This document shows, one piece after another, positions 9,894-23,200 of a stretch of DNA of 64,000 nucleotides; within the stretch, counting starts at the first letter, position 1, and every line of letters begins with the position of its first letter. The stretch is from Batrachochytrium dendrobatidis JAM81 (taxonomy: Eukaryota > Chytridiomycota > Chytridiomycetes > Rhizophydiales): assembly GCF_000203795.2 (NCBI RefSeq), contig NW_006281110.1, forward strand, positions 71,926 to 135,925, read 5' to 3'. A model generated the notes under the pieces. That model ran no database searches. It had not been told where the DNA came from and worked only from the letters and a program-made list of their open reading frames with translations. The position numbers and the translations under genes were made by a program.

Positions 9894-10795
9894 TGGAGCT
9901 TGATTGTAATGCGACCATTGTCTCGACTTGACACGATCATATCAGACTCGTATACACAACTGACCTGATTACACAACCATTAAATAACCACTCAAAACCT
10001 GTCAGATCGTGTATACACACATGTTTAGATTCCATTTGGAATGTTGGTCAATACAACTCAATTGTTACCGAGTTGCAAACCATCATTGCAATATCAATCA
10101 TTACTGATCAGTCAATTGTTGGATTTGTAAATGTATCGTCAAATATCCAAATCTGAGTGATCCTGTCATTGGATTACAGTCTTGAAATTGATTTTACGCT
10201 AAACTATCAATCGAATGTAATCATGTTCAATATTAAACACTAGCATGGGCTCGGTTTTGGGGTGTCATTGTGCCATTGTGTATTGCTGCAGTCAGGCATT
10301 GGAGTTGCTCATTTTCGATTTTGGACAAACTTGACGTTTCAGGCATTGTGCAATTATATTGTACCATTTCTAATCATGATGATGCTTTAAAAGCGCAGTC
10401 TAGGTAGTATTCAAGCACAAATTGTATTGCAGTATGAGCGAGTTGGTGTCAGTCGTATTTGGTCAACAATGCTAATCTATTGGCTTGTGATATATGGTAC
10501 TAGTTATGAATCAGTCGATCATGGACGATGTGAGTAGTTGCAACATACACGATATATTTGCAGTCATGAGCCAACTATTACACAAAACACTCTTAGATTG
10601 AGTTTTTGGACATTACAGCTGGAATCAAAAAAATGTACCGTGATGATGAGAATGATTTTGATTACATTTATCAAGTTCATGACCATTGGTGATGAGATTG
10701 TCATGCAGTATTGATTCACGAGTGACGACACCAAATCACAATGCATTTGACAAACACACCTAACGAATATTATCGTATAATTGGTTTTAATCAAC
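9894..10795. other. intergenic stretch, nothing recognised
   Basis: About 0.9 kb of AT-rich DNA with short uninformative frames only. No gene, repeat or RNA signature could be supported before the 5S gene. Confidence 0.4.
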
Positions 10796-10916
10796 ATCTA
10801 CGGCCATACACACAAGAAAATACCGGATCCCGTTCGATCTCCGAAGTCAAGCTTGTGATGGCTCAGTCAGTACTGTGGTGGGGGACCACACGGGAATACT
10901 GAGTGCTGTAGTTTTT
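10796..10916 (+). rRNA. 5S ribosomal RNA
   Basis: About 120 bp beginning ATCTACGGCCATACACACAA and ending GAGTGCTGTAGTTTTT. It contains the conserved core TACCGGATCCCGTTCGATCT, then CCGAAGTCAAGC, GTCAGTACT and GGGGGACCACACGGGAATAC in the order of a fungal 5S gene, including the internal Pol III control region. The first and last bases (CTACGGCC and GTGCTGTAG) can form the terminal stem. A T5 run at 10912-10916 serves as terminator. It stands alone, with no other rRNA gene nearby, as in fungi with dispersed 5S genes. Exact ends are uncertain by a few bases. Confidence 0.93.
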
Positions 10917-12397
10917 GCTAAATTAACAATCTGATCTCGTTTTGGATGTTTTGGATCAAATCTCGACTTGAATCTTTATGGTCGTCAACAATCAGTATAC
11001 ACGACTGATTCAAATCGAGTTGACTAGGCAAGATATACTCCATGTTGTAATCATTCAATCAATCTTGTTTATATCAGCTGTATCCAATACACCAACTCGA
11101 TATAGATTCACAAATAAGTCAATGGTAGAGTATTGAATAATAAACCCAAAACATGAATGTATAATGATGGACAACTTTTTTGACATGGATCATTTGGTTT
11201 ACAAAGTTGGTGCACATTATGGTTATACTTTTTATTCAAAGATTAGATCAAGTAGTCTAAAGCAGATACAGCATGTGTTGTGGTAGTGATCTTGTCATGT
11301 ATCAGACAACCATGTGGTTGGATATATTGCTGTACATCAATTGTATCCATTACAGGAATATTCAATACACTGTCATTTCAGTTAGAGATGCCATGTGTAG
11401 AGCTGTATGGATCAGATACCAGATATGGATTCAAAAGCAAAACACTGAACCTAAAAGTATCCATTAACATATAGATACATACACTTGGTCACATTATCTA
11501 ATGATTGATATAGGATAACTGCACAGTAGTGCACACTAAATAGTACATATTTATCAATTCATATGGATAGTTTATTCAGTGTTGTACTATATTATTGCAA
11601 CACTTGACCATGTATTGCTCCAGAGTCAATATCCTCGCTCAATCAAATCAACTGATTGACAACACTTTGGACTGAATCAGCTGTTGCAAAGGCTTGATAT
11701 GGAGGGAAATAGAGTGACCGAGGTCAAGACAGGGCAGCTCACTGACAATTGAAAATACTACAGTCGTGTGAAATAATGTCATTGAATGTTACTTGATGTA
11801 TCACCCTATCCAATGGTAGTCCGAGTTTAATCAGCCCGACTCGAGTTTTAAAGATTAAACCATCGAGTAGATATTGACTGAAACAATGCAGTCAAGAGTG
11901 TTGCAATGATATAGTGCAGCGTTGGGTAAACTAACCATATGAATTGATAAATCGTGACTATTTGCTTAGTGTATCTTACCTCGTATAGACTAAAAGGTAT
12001 CGACAACAAATCTTGTATCCATAAACCAAGGACCGTCTGTACATCGACATGCAAAAGGCAAACCAGTTAAAGACTGCATCTCGTTGAATACGCCAATAAA
12101 TATTCAGTACACAAGCAGATAATTAAATAATAACAAGATTTTTTTTCAAAAGTATAGCTTTCATAAACATATTAACGATCAAAGTGAGATACATGTATAT
12201 GGGTAGAGGAAAAAGGCCATGACTAAGTAATTTCGGGGTAGGCAGGTTAATGCAAATAGTGTGAATGGGTGGTTTAAAGAGGAAAAGGGACATAGCGACA
12301 AGACCAGACGCAAACAAGCTTTTATAGGTAGACAAAGATCAGAAAACGGAAGGGCACGCAGAAACACACATCATGAAGCGTCAAAAACGATCAGTGT
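10917..12397. other. 1.5-kb intergenic stretch, nothing recognised
   Basis: Between the 5S gene and the RRM gene I see only short frames in low-GC DNA and no convincing gene. The last roughly 250 bp probably hold the 3' UTR of the RRM gene transcribed from the minus strand. Confidence 0.4.
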
Positions 12398-13428
12398 TTA
12401 ATAACCACCATTGAAGCCACCTTCCTGGGCACCACCACCGTAAGCGGGACGCTCGTTGGCAAGATTGACACGGATGTTGCGTCCGTTAAGGTCTTGGCCG
12501 TTCATGGCATCTACAGCAGCACTGGCAGATTCGGGAGAAGAAAAGGTGACAAAGCCAAATCCACGGGAACGGCCAGTCTCACGATCCTTGAGAACGATAG
12601 AGTCAACAACTTCACCAAATTGGCTGAATGCATCAGCGAGAGAGTTGTTGTCAGTTCCCCATGAGAGGTTACCAACTGTACGAGTCAAGATGATCAAAAG
12701 TCGAATTTGTTTCCAATTCAGTAATACACAGCAAAGATAGTAAAAGTGGATGATTAGTAACAGTAGGGGACCCGAGATTAATTACAAAAAAAGCAAACAA
12801 AAATAGTTTCGAGTTCAGACAAATCCCATTGGTGAAAATCACCCAATGCGAGGATTAGCCTGCCGGCAAAAACAGGTGATATGTATGGACACAGCAAAAG
12901 TAAGGTGGAGACTAGCGTAGATGGTCAAGACAATAAAAGGAAAACGAACCATACTATAAGCAAAAAACGCTCGATAGTCTTGGAGTCTCATAAAGACATA
13001 GGATTCAAAAGTACAGTGAATCCTAAACGCACCATTCTTCAAACAGTCACTGGCAGACAATAAAAGGCAAACCATGAGGAGATAGGAAAAGTATCGACAA
13101 GACAGAGTTTGCTCTAATCCTAGAAACAGATCCATCCATCACCCATCCATCCAAGGCAAAGGTATAGCTTGATACAGCCAATACATCACTATCCCTCTAT
13201 GTACCATAGATTTCTTACAAGGACATATACATGGATAGGGTAGAGTGCCATGGCCATGGTGTGGATAGTACAAGACCATAACAGACTGGACAAATCAATA
13301 AATGTACACAATAGCCAGAGAAAAGCGAGTGGAACAAGATGGATCAAGCAAGGAACAGTAACAACCATTCATATTAACAACGTACCAAAAACCTTGGTTC
13401 CAGGAGCAGCTTCAGGACGACGAGACAT
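12398..13428 (-). CDS. small glycine-rich RNA-binding protein (single RRM)
   Basis: Two exons: 13428-13386 (ATG, ends TTTTTG before GTACGT) and 12675-12398 (after CGTACAG), joined in frame to 106 residues. The protein starts MSRRPEAAPGTKVFVGNL (RNP2 = KVFVGNL), has RGFGFVTF as RNP1 at about residues 52-59, and ends in a short Gly/Tyr tail (GGGAQEGGFNGGY). This is the layout of plant and fungal glycine-rich RNA-binding or cold-inducible proteins, which bind RNA and act as chaperones or splicing regulators. The intron is 710 bp, far longer than the usual 60-150 bp here; members of this family often control their own splicing, so it may contain an alternative exon (inference). Confidence 0.9.
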
Positions 13429-13570
13429 TTTAACAAGACTGAAATAAGTTTGTAAGGGAAGAAAAAAAAAAAGAAACTGGAGCAGATTTTGACTCAAATA
13501 GTCTCACAAATTGAATCTACAAGTTCAACTTTAAGTTGAGATTTATTTGGAGCATTTCTGTGCATGCACT

Positions 13571-16500
13571 CTATATGGACTGATATCTCACTCCCAACAT
13601 CACCCAGCACACCATTGTTGTGTCGGCATACGGAAAGATCTTGACTCGCACTGAAAATCGTACCTTTATACAAACCATTTAGTCTCAATCTATCAAACTT
13701 GAGCCTATTTATCAACCATACAGACTCAACGTTACCTTGTCTCCAGTAGTGAGCGCTATATCTTTGCATGATTTGGTTTTAATCAATGTCGAAAACACTT
13801 TTGTGCTATGGCAGTGGTTGAACTGGCATGGAAACCCCTGGAATGTTCACATGTTGGTTGAAAATAAACTAATTTTAATACTATTAGATCTACAATACCT
13901 TGAAGGTGTGTCCTTCTGGAATAGATCTCTTGATTCCTGTATGGAAATCATCAGAAAATGACCCAACATTCGTTTGGCCTATTAATTTCTGATTCTCACA
14001 TGTCCATAGAGACTGTCCAAGAAGATGTGCAAGATCATCGTCCCACATTGTAGTCAAACCGTGATCTTCACGATAGTGTGAAATGTATTGTTGTAATGTA
14101 AGCTCCATTTCAACCTCTTGAGTGTGTGGATCGTTTAAACTGTATGGACCGATTTGAACCAATGATGCTACAGTACTAATCCTGTATCACAAAATACGCA
14201 GCAAGTTAAATCTTGGTTTCAAACCAATTTCAAGACAATGACTTACTGCTTCATCGAGGCCAATGCGTCTTTTGACATTTCTTTCCATTTCGACTGATCT
14301 AAAAATGTAAAATCAATTCGATCTGCTGCATCAGAAGCTTGGATATTAGCGTAAAAGCTTTCTGCATTGAAACAGCAGCCAACAGTACGAAAATGATGAT
14401 TGTCTGCTTGCTTGAACTCGGCACCTGTAAGCGATTCCCAAAATGAAACATTTCCAACTGAGCTAATCGTGGCTACCCAAACGTATGCAAGATTGTTTCT
14501 ATCAGTTCCAAGCACAACGTATGCATCAAGAGAAAACCCTACAGACATAACCCTTTTGATAAGTAGCGCATTTTTAAACCAATCTTGAATGCATTAATCA
14601 TTACAAAGAGATCCAAGTACCTAGAAATAAATTACACAACAAAAGTGCATGATCGTGCACATCCCCATGTCCGGCTGTTAAAACAGTGTGCAGTTGCTGC
14701 CATATTTCCATCTTACCACTAGAATGTGTACACTATAAGTACAAAATGTACTGATTTAAAAAAACATGCTTGGCTAGATAAACTTACCCAGCGTTTCCAA
14801 TCGATGGTAGTTGATTCAGTCCAATCAGTGATACAAAACGGGCTGCATGACGAGGACTTTCTATCCATCGACACTTTAATGGAGATACAAAGTTGGTCAC
14901 TGGTTCCTTGTTTCCAGATTCAGAGTGTGCAAATATCTTGACCAATCGATCTATATGTCCCGGCCTAATCTGAATAAAATCGGCCCACCACTAAATAATT
15001 CATAAAGTGATGTATTGACATTTTCAAATAATGGTAAGCACCCTTGTAATATCCAACATAAAAACATTGGTATTATGCTATACGATTGATATGACCTGTT
15101 TTGCATATAAAAAAAACAATCGATTTGCTTCCGAGTTACGACGTAAATCGCGTTGTACCTATATAAAGAGATTTAAATCATTCGAGATACACAAGACCGG
15201 ACAAGTTCAGTATCATGGAATAATACTCACATGAAACTGCACCTCATCGCGCGATAATAGATAGAGTTGTGCAGGAAACAATTCAATGCGACATTCAATC
15301 ACACCGGTCGACATCTCCGGGTTAGAGATTTCCTTGAGTTCAGCTACAAGCGTTGATGTACCAGAATACAACACCTTGCGCCAGTCCAACGTTGAAACAC
15401 CAATCACGATTCTTTTCTGCGATGCGTTGGTTCGAATAGCAACGATATGGATTGGTTGTGGTGAATCGGCAAGGATGTTGAGTTCTTTAAGCTAAATCAA
15501 AAAATAATCGAGTATGTGATTGGTTTTAGCAAACAACTCCCATGAAAAATAAAAACACTGATCAACTGCTTACTGGAAGTTCAAATAAGCACTCGGCATT
15601 GAAATGTGGCTCCATCCGACTCATAACTGATGGTGTGGCAAATCTCTGGTTTCCAAAAGATAAATGGATCGACACCAAGCTTGTCGGATCCTACAAATAA
15701 TAGTTACAAATAAATACAAGTGTATAGTCTAATAGTGTTTAGTATGTATTTTCCACAAGTACCTCTTCGATTTCTTGATCGCCGATAAATGCTCGTCCAC
15801 GCTCTACAAATATATGCAGGTACCTATATCCGCGCTTGGCTCGCATTGAACCCAACGATGGTTTTTCTAGTATCGATGGAGCTACATTATGGGATGGTAT
15901 ATCTGCAACACAAGGAGATACATGATGTGTGCTTGCAGTGGATTTTGTTTCAATACCAGATGTTGGTGGCGGCTCTGCGATGGAGTTTTGAGGACTTTTA
16001 GATTCTGCTCTACATGGTTTAATAAGAATTATTGTTCAAGTGTATTTTATTATCAATTCAAACAGCTGATACACACTTACTGAATTCGTCCATACAGCTG
16101 GTCGGACAAACGGTCAATTAATCCAGATGATTGCAAGGCAGTTCGAATCTGCATTCAAAACATGTCATGACAGGATAAACGTCAGTAATAAAAGCTGCAT
16201 TATGCTAAACAGCCATCAACAACAATTCATATATATGGTATTACACACTTTAGCTTCTCGTTCTTCTCCAGATACTGGAATAGAGCCGTTTATGTTGTTT
16301 TTTAATTCCTGTTTAGCGAGCGGAGCAACAGCAGCTTGTAAATCTACAAGACAATAATATGCTCAAGATTTGATTTGATAGACTGGTTATAATTACAGAG
16401 CAGTGGTATTTCAAGATAATAAAAATACAAGTTACCATCGATACGAATCTGAGAAGCAATGAGTGAGCGAAGGTGTTCAATGTTATCAGAGCGAGTAGAA

Positions 16501-16610
16501 GTTAAATAAGACGATTGCTGATGCAGTTTTGGTGATTTTGACGAAACACTCATAGGAGTTCCAGTCAAATCACAAGTCTTTCGTACAGAAGAATGCGTCC
16601 GGTTACTCAT
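13571..16610 (-). CDS. CEP76: centrosomal protein CEP76 homologue
   Basis: Twelve exons join in frame to 677 residues: 16610-16436, 16343-16249, 16148-16081, 16009-15763, 15690-15574, 15491-15231, 14990-14788, 14718-14621, 14538-14247, 14181-13899, 13837-13736, 13663-13571. All junctions are GT-AG. Human CEP76 is 659 residues and the same landmarks appear in the same order: RGYRYLHIFVERGRAFIGDQ (C2 strand), WWADFIQIRPGHIDRLVKIF, the transglutaminase-like core with GDVHDHALLLCNLF and VGNVSFWESLTGAEF, then LTTMWDDDLAHLL, IKRSIPEGHTFKGFP and a C-terminal VRYQSI. CEP76 limits centriole reduplication and contributes to cilia; most non-flagellated fungi lack it, so it fits a zoospore-forming fungus. 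It shares a 117-bp divergent promoter region with the HIT gene. Confidence 0.93.
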
Positions 16611-16727
16611 ACAGACAATATCTTGAATAGTTGAAGGTTTCTATTCGATAAAACATCAACCGCGTTAAAGCCAATTCTTTTCTATTCCAAGTTGTCCATT
16701 GTGAATTCTTGAATTGTTCCAAGTTAA

Positions 16728-17824
16728 ATGTCTGCCAGTTGCTTGTTTTGCAAGGTAAAGTATTGCTGCTTTGATTGAATAGGATAAATACAGCATACTA
16801 ATTATGGTTTGTGTCTTTGAATCTACAACTCGTCAGATTATCAAGGTTCAAGTTTTTTAATGATTGCCAGCGATCTCAGCAAAATGCTGGAATCAATCAT
16901 GGATATCGACATGCATATACAACTTAGAATACACTCACACTTTATTGTTATAGGGTGTCATTCCCAGCTACAAGGTGCTTGAAAATGAGCTTGTTTATGC
17001 CTTTCTTGACATCAATCCATTAAGCAAGGGCCATGTAAGAATCTTGATTCATTATTTGTTAATCTATTCGACCATCTGCTAGTATCACCCCAGTTTGCTA
17101 ACCAAATACTGTATAACTCCATGGTTAAAGGTTGTAAGTAGTGCCAGGCTGAATATTGTTTTGAATTCTTGATTGCAAGTACATCAATGCCAATCTAAGC
17201 TATTTGTTTTGGCTCAATACGTTGCTGCAATAGCTTGTTATTCCCAAATGTAAGTTTAATCAAACCCATGTTTGGCTGTAAAACTACAGTACTGATTATT
17301 TTTGACTTGAATCAGATCATGCCCAGTTTGTCCATCAAGTTCCTGACGATGCTCTAGCTGCTATTGGTCCAGCTATCAAAAAGGTCGCTTTAGCACTCGG
17401 AGCCGAAAATTACAATGTTCTCCAGGTATTGTTTTCAGTCGTTGTAATTTTGGAATGTTGATATCTATTTGCACTCATTCCATACTCGCTTGGTTTGTGG
17501 AATCTATTATTAGAACAATGGTCGACTTGCCCATCAAGAAGGTAAATAAACAGATTCAAACCATGATCTCTACCAGGTGATAAGCTTGATAAATTCTAAT
17601 CATTAACCCATCAAACAAGTTGATCATGTACACTTTCATGTCATGTAAGTTGTCAATACGCTTCAAACTAGACAGAATCTAAACATTTGCTAATCTAAAT
17701 TGACCAAATTAGTCCCAAGGATGAGCAGTTTGGACTTGGTATCAACTGGCCTATTACCAGTCTTTCCCAGCCAGAACTCGCTAAAATTGCCGAGGATATC
17801 AGTGGGAAAATTGCCAACCTTTAA
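16728..17824 (+). CDS. HNT1: HIT-family nucleotide hydrolase, HNT1/HINT type
   Basis: Eight small exons (16728-16754, 16837-16845, 16954-17034, 17234-17249, 17316-17425, 17514-17541, 17620-17644, 17713-17824) give 135 residues, the usual HINT size. It starts MSASCLFCKIIKG (zinc-type Cys pair plus the FCKI hallmark) and has YAFLDINPLSKGH, NYNVLQNNGRLAHQEVDHVH and the histidine triad HVHFHVIPK. Family members hydrolyse adenosine 5'-monophosphoramidates. Oddities: exon 2 is only 9 nt, exon 4 only 16 nt, and the joined protein is one residue short of the family between GH and LVIPK, so one boundary may be wrong or a tiny exon missed. Confidence 0.88.
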
Positions 17825-17920
17825 TCATTGTCAATGAGCCTTGTGATTTATCAAGCAGTCTTGCCTTTTCATTTCGCTCACCATTGTCATGTTATCGACG
17901 AATATGATCAAAGATTGTTT

Positions 17921-19027
17921 TTAAATGAACGAGAGTTCAATATGAGGATCCTGTAGTTGAATGCAATATTGCACTGCAAGTTTACACGCAATGCCACATC
18001 CTATTACAATCCCTGTAATGGGTATACTGGTTTTGAGAAACACGGCAAGAGCTTCAATGTTGGATGTAAAAACAAGTAGATTGACAAGAATTGATGGTTC
18101 GAATTGGCCATAATCCCAAATGACCATGACAATAAGAAGGATTTTACCAAAACTCGATAGAATGAGCGACATGGAAAGCTCATTATAACTAGTGACATTC
18201 AAACACCAGCACAACGGTTTGGGTTAGATGGATACGGAATTAAATGGGTAAATACCTACTCTAGAATCTTACTTTTTCAAAACGAGTCTACCCGGAAACA
18301 GTACAGAAACAGCCAATCTCACACCCAAATGGAAACAAACAGTTTCTAATTGTAGATAGTCAGTGTTGAATCTTGAATCTGGACAAGCAGTGATGATTCA
18401 TCTTGAAAGTTTAAACACATACCCATTGTACATACACCCAACATATATATATACTGCATATGCAGTGCAACATTATCTGGCGCAACAGCTCGATTCATGC
18501 GATCCAGCCGAAACCATTTCATATCTATTGTCATTGTAATAGATATACAAGCTGTTAATGTTTGATTTCGTGTAAAAATAAATCAACTTGGATGCTCATA
18601 CTTACATACTTCAAACAGTACCAAGAGAATCCCAAGCTTGACTAGTCCACTCTAGATGCGGATTCATAAGGCCAGTTTACATGTCAATACTTGTAGCTCA
18701 ACAGTGAATCATTCCAGTTGACGTACATTATATCCTATGCTCGAGTATTCTAGCCTGTTGAAAATCAAGTGACGATACACTGGCCGCTTATGTAACAGCA
18801 TATCGATAAATACAATCACAAAGTCATATTCAAGGTATTTGTCTGCAAAGGTTTGACATGTTTCCTTTATGTATTTGGTGTAGTCAAGTTGAAGTTGTTA
18901 ATCAGTTGAATGCAGGGTCAACTAGAACAATAAGTGGTCTTACACAGTGAACGAGTTTGATGTTTCCTTTTCCATAGTCTAGATAGAGTGTGGGTACTGG
19001 ATCGCCGCATTCTATACACACTGGCAT
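17921..19027 (-). CDS. ARV1: ARV1-like sterol/lipid homeostasis membrane protein
   Basis: The first exons are firm: 19027-18944 (MPVCIECGDPVPTLYLDYG, first zinc Cys pair), 18864-18727 (ETCQTFADKYLEYDFVIVFI, second Cys pair and the Arv1 homology core, then HKRPVYRHLIFNRLEYSS) and 18651-18606 (GLVKLGILLVLFEV). A fourth exon from 18551 to about 18436 and a last exon from about 18178 to 17921 add a soluble stretch and hydrophobic helices ending PHIELSFI; the junction between these two is uncertain. The model gives about 213 residues. Arv1 proteins are ER membrane proteins needed for sterol transport and GPI-anchor assembly. The ATG lies 127 bp from the divergent CFAP299 start. Confidence 0.85.
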
Positions 19028-19154
19028 ATTGAAGCAGTCAAATTGAATTTATTACAATGGCTTGATATCATTCAACACACCATCAGGAAATAATAAACTT
19101 TTGAATTTTGACCACTTTAAACTAAACGACTGCAAACATTTATCTATTCAAGTC

Positions 19155-20102
19155 ATGGCAGACGAAATTTCTGACCTGGTTAATGGTGCTGGTGACAGCA
19201 CAGTCACTGAGTTTGCAACCTATGAGGAGTATTTGGATAGTCAAATTACGTCGTTGGATATGTTTTATCTCGAGGTATTCCAACTCCAATTCTTTCATCT
19301 TTTAATGAATGTCGTTACAAAAGATTCTTGTACAACCATTCATTTCTATAACCTTTGTTTAAATACATAGGACAAGGAACTGGCTCGACAACTTGTTGAA
19401 TTAGGTTATCGAGGATCTGGAGAACCACTCAAACGCGAAGAGTTTGAATCTCGTAAAAAGGCTGCCGAAAACTTTCGTCTTTCTAAACGACTTGCAACAA
19501 ATGTCCTCTCTTCATTTGGCAAAGACCAAAGCAAGTATCCGTTTCTTCACGCTCTTGCTGAACGTGAAGAAGCCAATCGAAGTGGAAAACTCACTGTAAG
19601 TTTGATTCAATCCTTTTGATCCATCTCAATCCCTTGCTAAAACAATCAACCTATTCTACAGTCAATTATTTTTATTAGAACAAAAAACAACAAGGACCAA
19701 GAAATAAGTGGATACATTGACTATTCACATAGGTTAAAGATTGAAAACTTTGAACCTTATTTCAATCACACAAAAACTTTTCAACCTAGACCAAGTGATA
19801 TGAGTTTTTACAATTGGGAAACTCAAACATGTACGAGTAATGCTACACCCAACTTTCAGGTTATTGCTGATAATGAGAACGGATTGTTGTTTAAAAACAA
19901 ACGAGATCGAAAGATTATTAATGTGGATCCAAGGGTAAGTGGATCGAGTGTTGGACTGTGGAAATTAAATTGTAGTCGATTGGCTTTTAAACTATGTTTT
20001 TAGGAGTTTCGTCCTGGTGATAATACCAGTCGTACACAGATTTTGACAAAGGAGCATCTTCAGGTTGTCATTTACGATCATCTTACCCGCCGCAAAACAT
20101 AA
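19155..20102 (+). CDS. CFAP299: cilia- and flagella-associated protein 299
   Basis: Four exons (19155-19274, 19371-19595, 19662-19934, 20004-20102) give 238 residues; human CFAP299 (C4orf22) is 233. Recognised landmarks run along the whole length: [90 protein letters not shown] and the C-terminal [12 protein letters not shown]. All introns are GT-AG and phase 0. The protein is restricted to ciliated eukaryotes and implicated in flagellum function; its molecular role is poorly known. It ends 171 bp from the convergent RAT1 stop. Confidence 0.95.
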
Positions 20103-20273
20103 AGTACTAGATTCAGCAATACGAAATCAAGAATATCACTTTGAATCCATTGCTTCAAAGAGATGTTTACGACACTTCAAAACCCAGTTTGATCTTTATA
20201 GGAAATAGCGTAATCAAAAATAAAGAATTTATTATGGAATGATAACAAAACTAAATATCCTTTGAACATAAAA

Positions 20274-23200
20274 CTATCTTTGGCCGCGATGCGATCCACG
20301 ACCACCACGAGATCCTCTACCACGTTGTCCATTGGACACATTTCGGTTCCATCCAATATTGCCTGCTGGATGTTGTGAAGTTTGTGCAGAATGAGGATGA
20401 TGACCACCACGAGAAGCAGGGTTGTGCGGTGCTTCATACGATGACCATGAATTTTGATACCCTTCGTGTTGCGGTGGACGATGTTGACCATGCGAGTCAC
20501 CCGACAGTTGGTTCAACAAATTGGTTACAATTGCTGCTCCTTGTTGCGGCTGGTTGTTGCCAAACTGTCCTTCAGAGGCTGGATACTGCTGAGCATACCC
20601 ACCGCCATAATTTGACTGTTGATACTGGTTTCGGTGTTGGCCATGTCCATGCTCTTGCTGCTGATGATGGCTGTACCCTCCTCTAGATGATCCCGATCTA
20701 CCATTGTTTCCATACGAAGGCGGTCCACCTCGAGAAGGATTGTTTGAATAATTCGACTGTGATTCATATTGGTTGTTTCCATAAGAGTAGTTGGATGGAG
20801 TGTATGCAGCTCCGTGGTTTCCAGATAGGTTACGACCATGATCTGAATAAGATCCATAACCACCACCACCCATATATGGCTGTTCCGATCCATTCGATCC
20901 ATTCGATGCATGCAAAGCTCTATGTGGTTGCCCATTTTGGTATCCACCACGATGACTATTGCGGTCATTGTACCCACCACGTGAATGAGCATACCCACCA
21001 CCGTTGTGGCCATTGTTGCCAGGCCCCATTCCAGTAACTCTCTGTGCACCTCCGCGGTTAATACGAACACTACCTCCCCGGCGACCATTCCGCTGGCTAT
21101 TATATCCTACACGAACAGCATGTCGATCGGATTCATCCAAGACTTTTTTGGGAAACTGTACTTGGGGCAACAGTCGTGCAAGGTACTTGTATCCTGCAGG
21201 CGTCACAGGCATAAAGTATTTTGCCGAAAGAGAGTTGTTACTTTCAATAGCGGTCATACCCAAATCTTCAAGCGGTGACTCGAAACTACTTCCTGGTGCT
21301 GTAAATGTATCTTCCGGCTCAACAAAGCCAAAAAACTTGTCGCTTCTAACTGGATCCAACGGCACCATCTAAAATAAATGTCAAAACAAGAGTTTTAGAT
21401 TTACATAGAAACCAACATGATAGCCAAATGATTTGATATAAATTTACCTTGGTATGTCCACCGTGTCCATATAGCCCGCAGAAATCATCAAACAATGGAT
21501 GAGTTGCACCTACAACAACAATCTCATGACCCAGCGTATTCCGTCTTTTTTCATCTTCACTAAACTGATTGTATATTGGTACAATCGCCTTCAAAAGCCT
21601 ATTTTCATCAATAAACGGCAGCAACGCAACTCCTTGCCAAGAGTACTTTTTCCCATTCAAGTCAATTGGAAAATCAACTGGATAAAAGTCGATAATGTTT
21701 GAACTTGGTTCCGTCATGAGTGGTCTTAGTGGCGGAGGAATATGTTGCATACTAGCAGCTGGTAGCACTCCCATTAACTGCTCGACAGGTAGAAATGGTG
21801 TACCGAGTTCAAATTTAATATCCAGTCGACCAATAAAATCACAATCGGATGAAAACGGAGCATAGTGGTATGGGTAGTACCATTTCCACGATTGGACACC
21901 TTGGTAGTAGTATTTAAGAACCCAGCAAAGTCCTTCAACATAGGATGTGACGACTTGTTCTCGGAAACTAGTGTCGTCAAGCTCCACTTGAAACTTTGTG
22001 CGATAGTACCGCTGTTTCCAGCCAGATTCCCAGAGTCTGACATCATCTGCTGGCGCTTCATCATCTGAATCAACTTGAGCTGTCGGCGTGGCTGCCTCGA
22101 CAGGAACTGGAACCAAGACAGGTTTGGGAGGGATCGCTGCCACACTTGTGCTTTCTACAACTATTTCCTCCATCTCGTCCGTCTCGATGGGGTTGTCTGA
22201 ACCATCAAGGGTTGCATCCATCGCAACACGTTTTGAAGAATGATCGCTAGTGGATTGAGTCTTGGTGCTGGTATCTCCTTTGTCGCTTTCAGATAGTGCC
22301 TGTGCTTCGTCTACAGTACGCTTTTTTCCAGAAGCAGACTTTTTAGAAGATACCACGGCAGCATCTTGATCGGGCTTACTGGAATTGTCTGCAGAAAGGG
22401 TCGCAGATTTACTTGCAGCAAGACGATTACGTAGCACTTCTGCAGCAGCCAGATTTTCCTTTTTTGTTCCAGAAGCTATTTTTACCGCTTTACGATTCAA
22501 ATCCCCACGTTTTTTGGGATCAGTTCCACGTACAGGTAATACTTCCAAGTCTGTCATCTGCTCCAATATCTCGATTGGTTCGTCAGTAGGAAACCGTTTG
22601 TGGGATTCAGCACGATTGTTGCGGCCATGACCTTCCAAACGATTCTTTGTGTCCTGCTTGCGCCTTATACGATTCTGACGCCGACGTTCCTCTTCCTCTC
22701 TTCGCTTTTGAAAAGTAGCATCCTCTACCTTGCCAAGTTCAATCATAAGTTCTTGGACACGCTTAAGCTCCAAATCGCCCGAGTCTGTCAAAAAACCACC
22801 CCATTGGTCAAGATACTGTTTCCACAGCTTGATCAACTGATCAATCGCACCTTCACGAATTTCAAGAGAAGGTAAATGGGGTAAAAAGTCATTTCCAACA
22901 AAAAAGCATAAAAAGACCCAATCGTCTATTGCACGCTCAAAATCCCATTCAAATGACAAGTTGGGCACAGACAGCTCTACTTCTAGATATTCTCGCAGAA
23001 CATTGACATGCAAAAAGATGTATGGTTTTTCGCCTGTAGCAATTGTTTTTTCAGCTATTTGATTGGCATTGTCTGCCTTTTTCCCAGTACATTGCCAGGC
23101 CATGTGGCCTACTTTTCCGCAAATAAAACAGCCATTCTGCTTGCCATCTTTAAAAAACACGTCTTCACGTAGAATATTGAAATGAGGTTCATGTGTTGCC

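Noticed and set aside
12456..12740. Plus-strand ORF opposite the RRM gene
   Set aside because: It is antisense to a well-supported RRM exon with RNP1 and no features of its own.
16142..16155. GTTCGAATC-type strings as tRNA B boxes (also at 18097 and 47118)
   Set aside because: They lie in coding or intron sequence with no cloverleaf or A box at the right distance; I see no tRNA gene in the window.
20375..21372. Plus- and minus-frame ORFs over the Gly-rich tail of RAT1
   Set aside because: They are shadows of the low-complexity RAT1 C-terminus, which is joined in frame to the Xrn domain.
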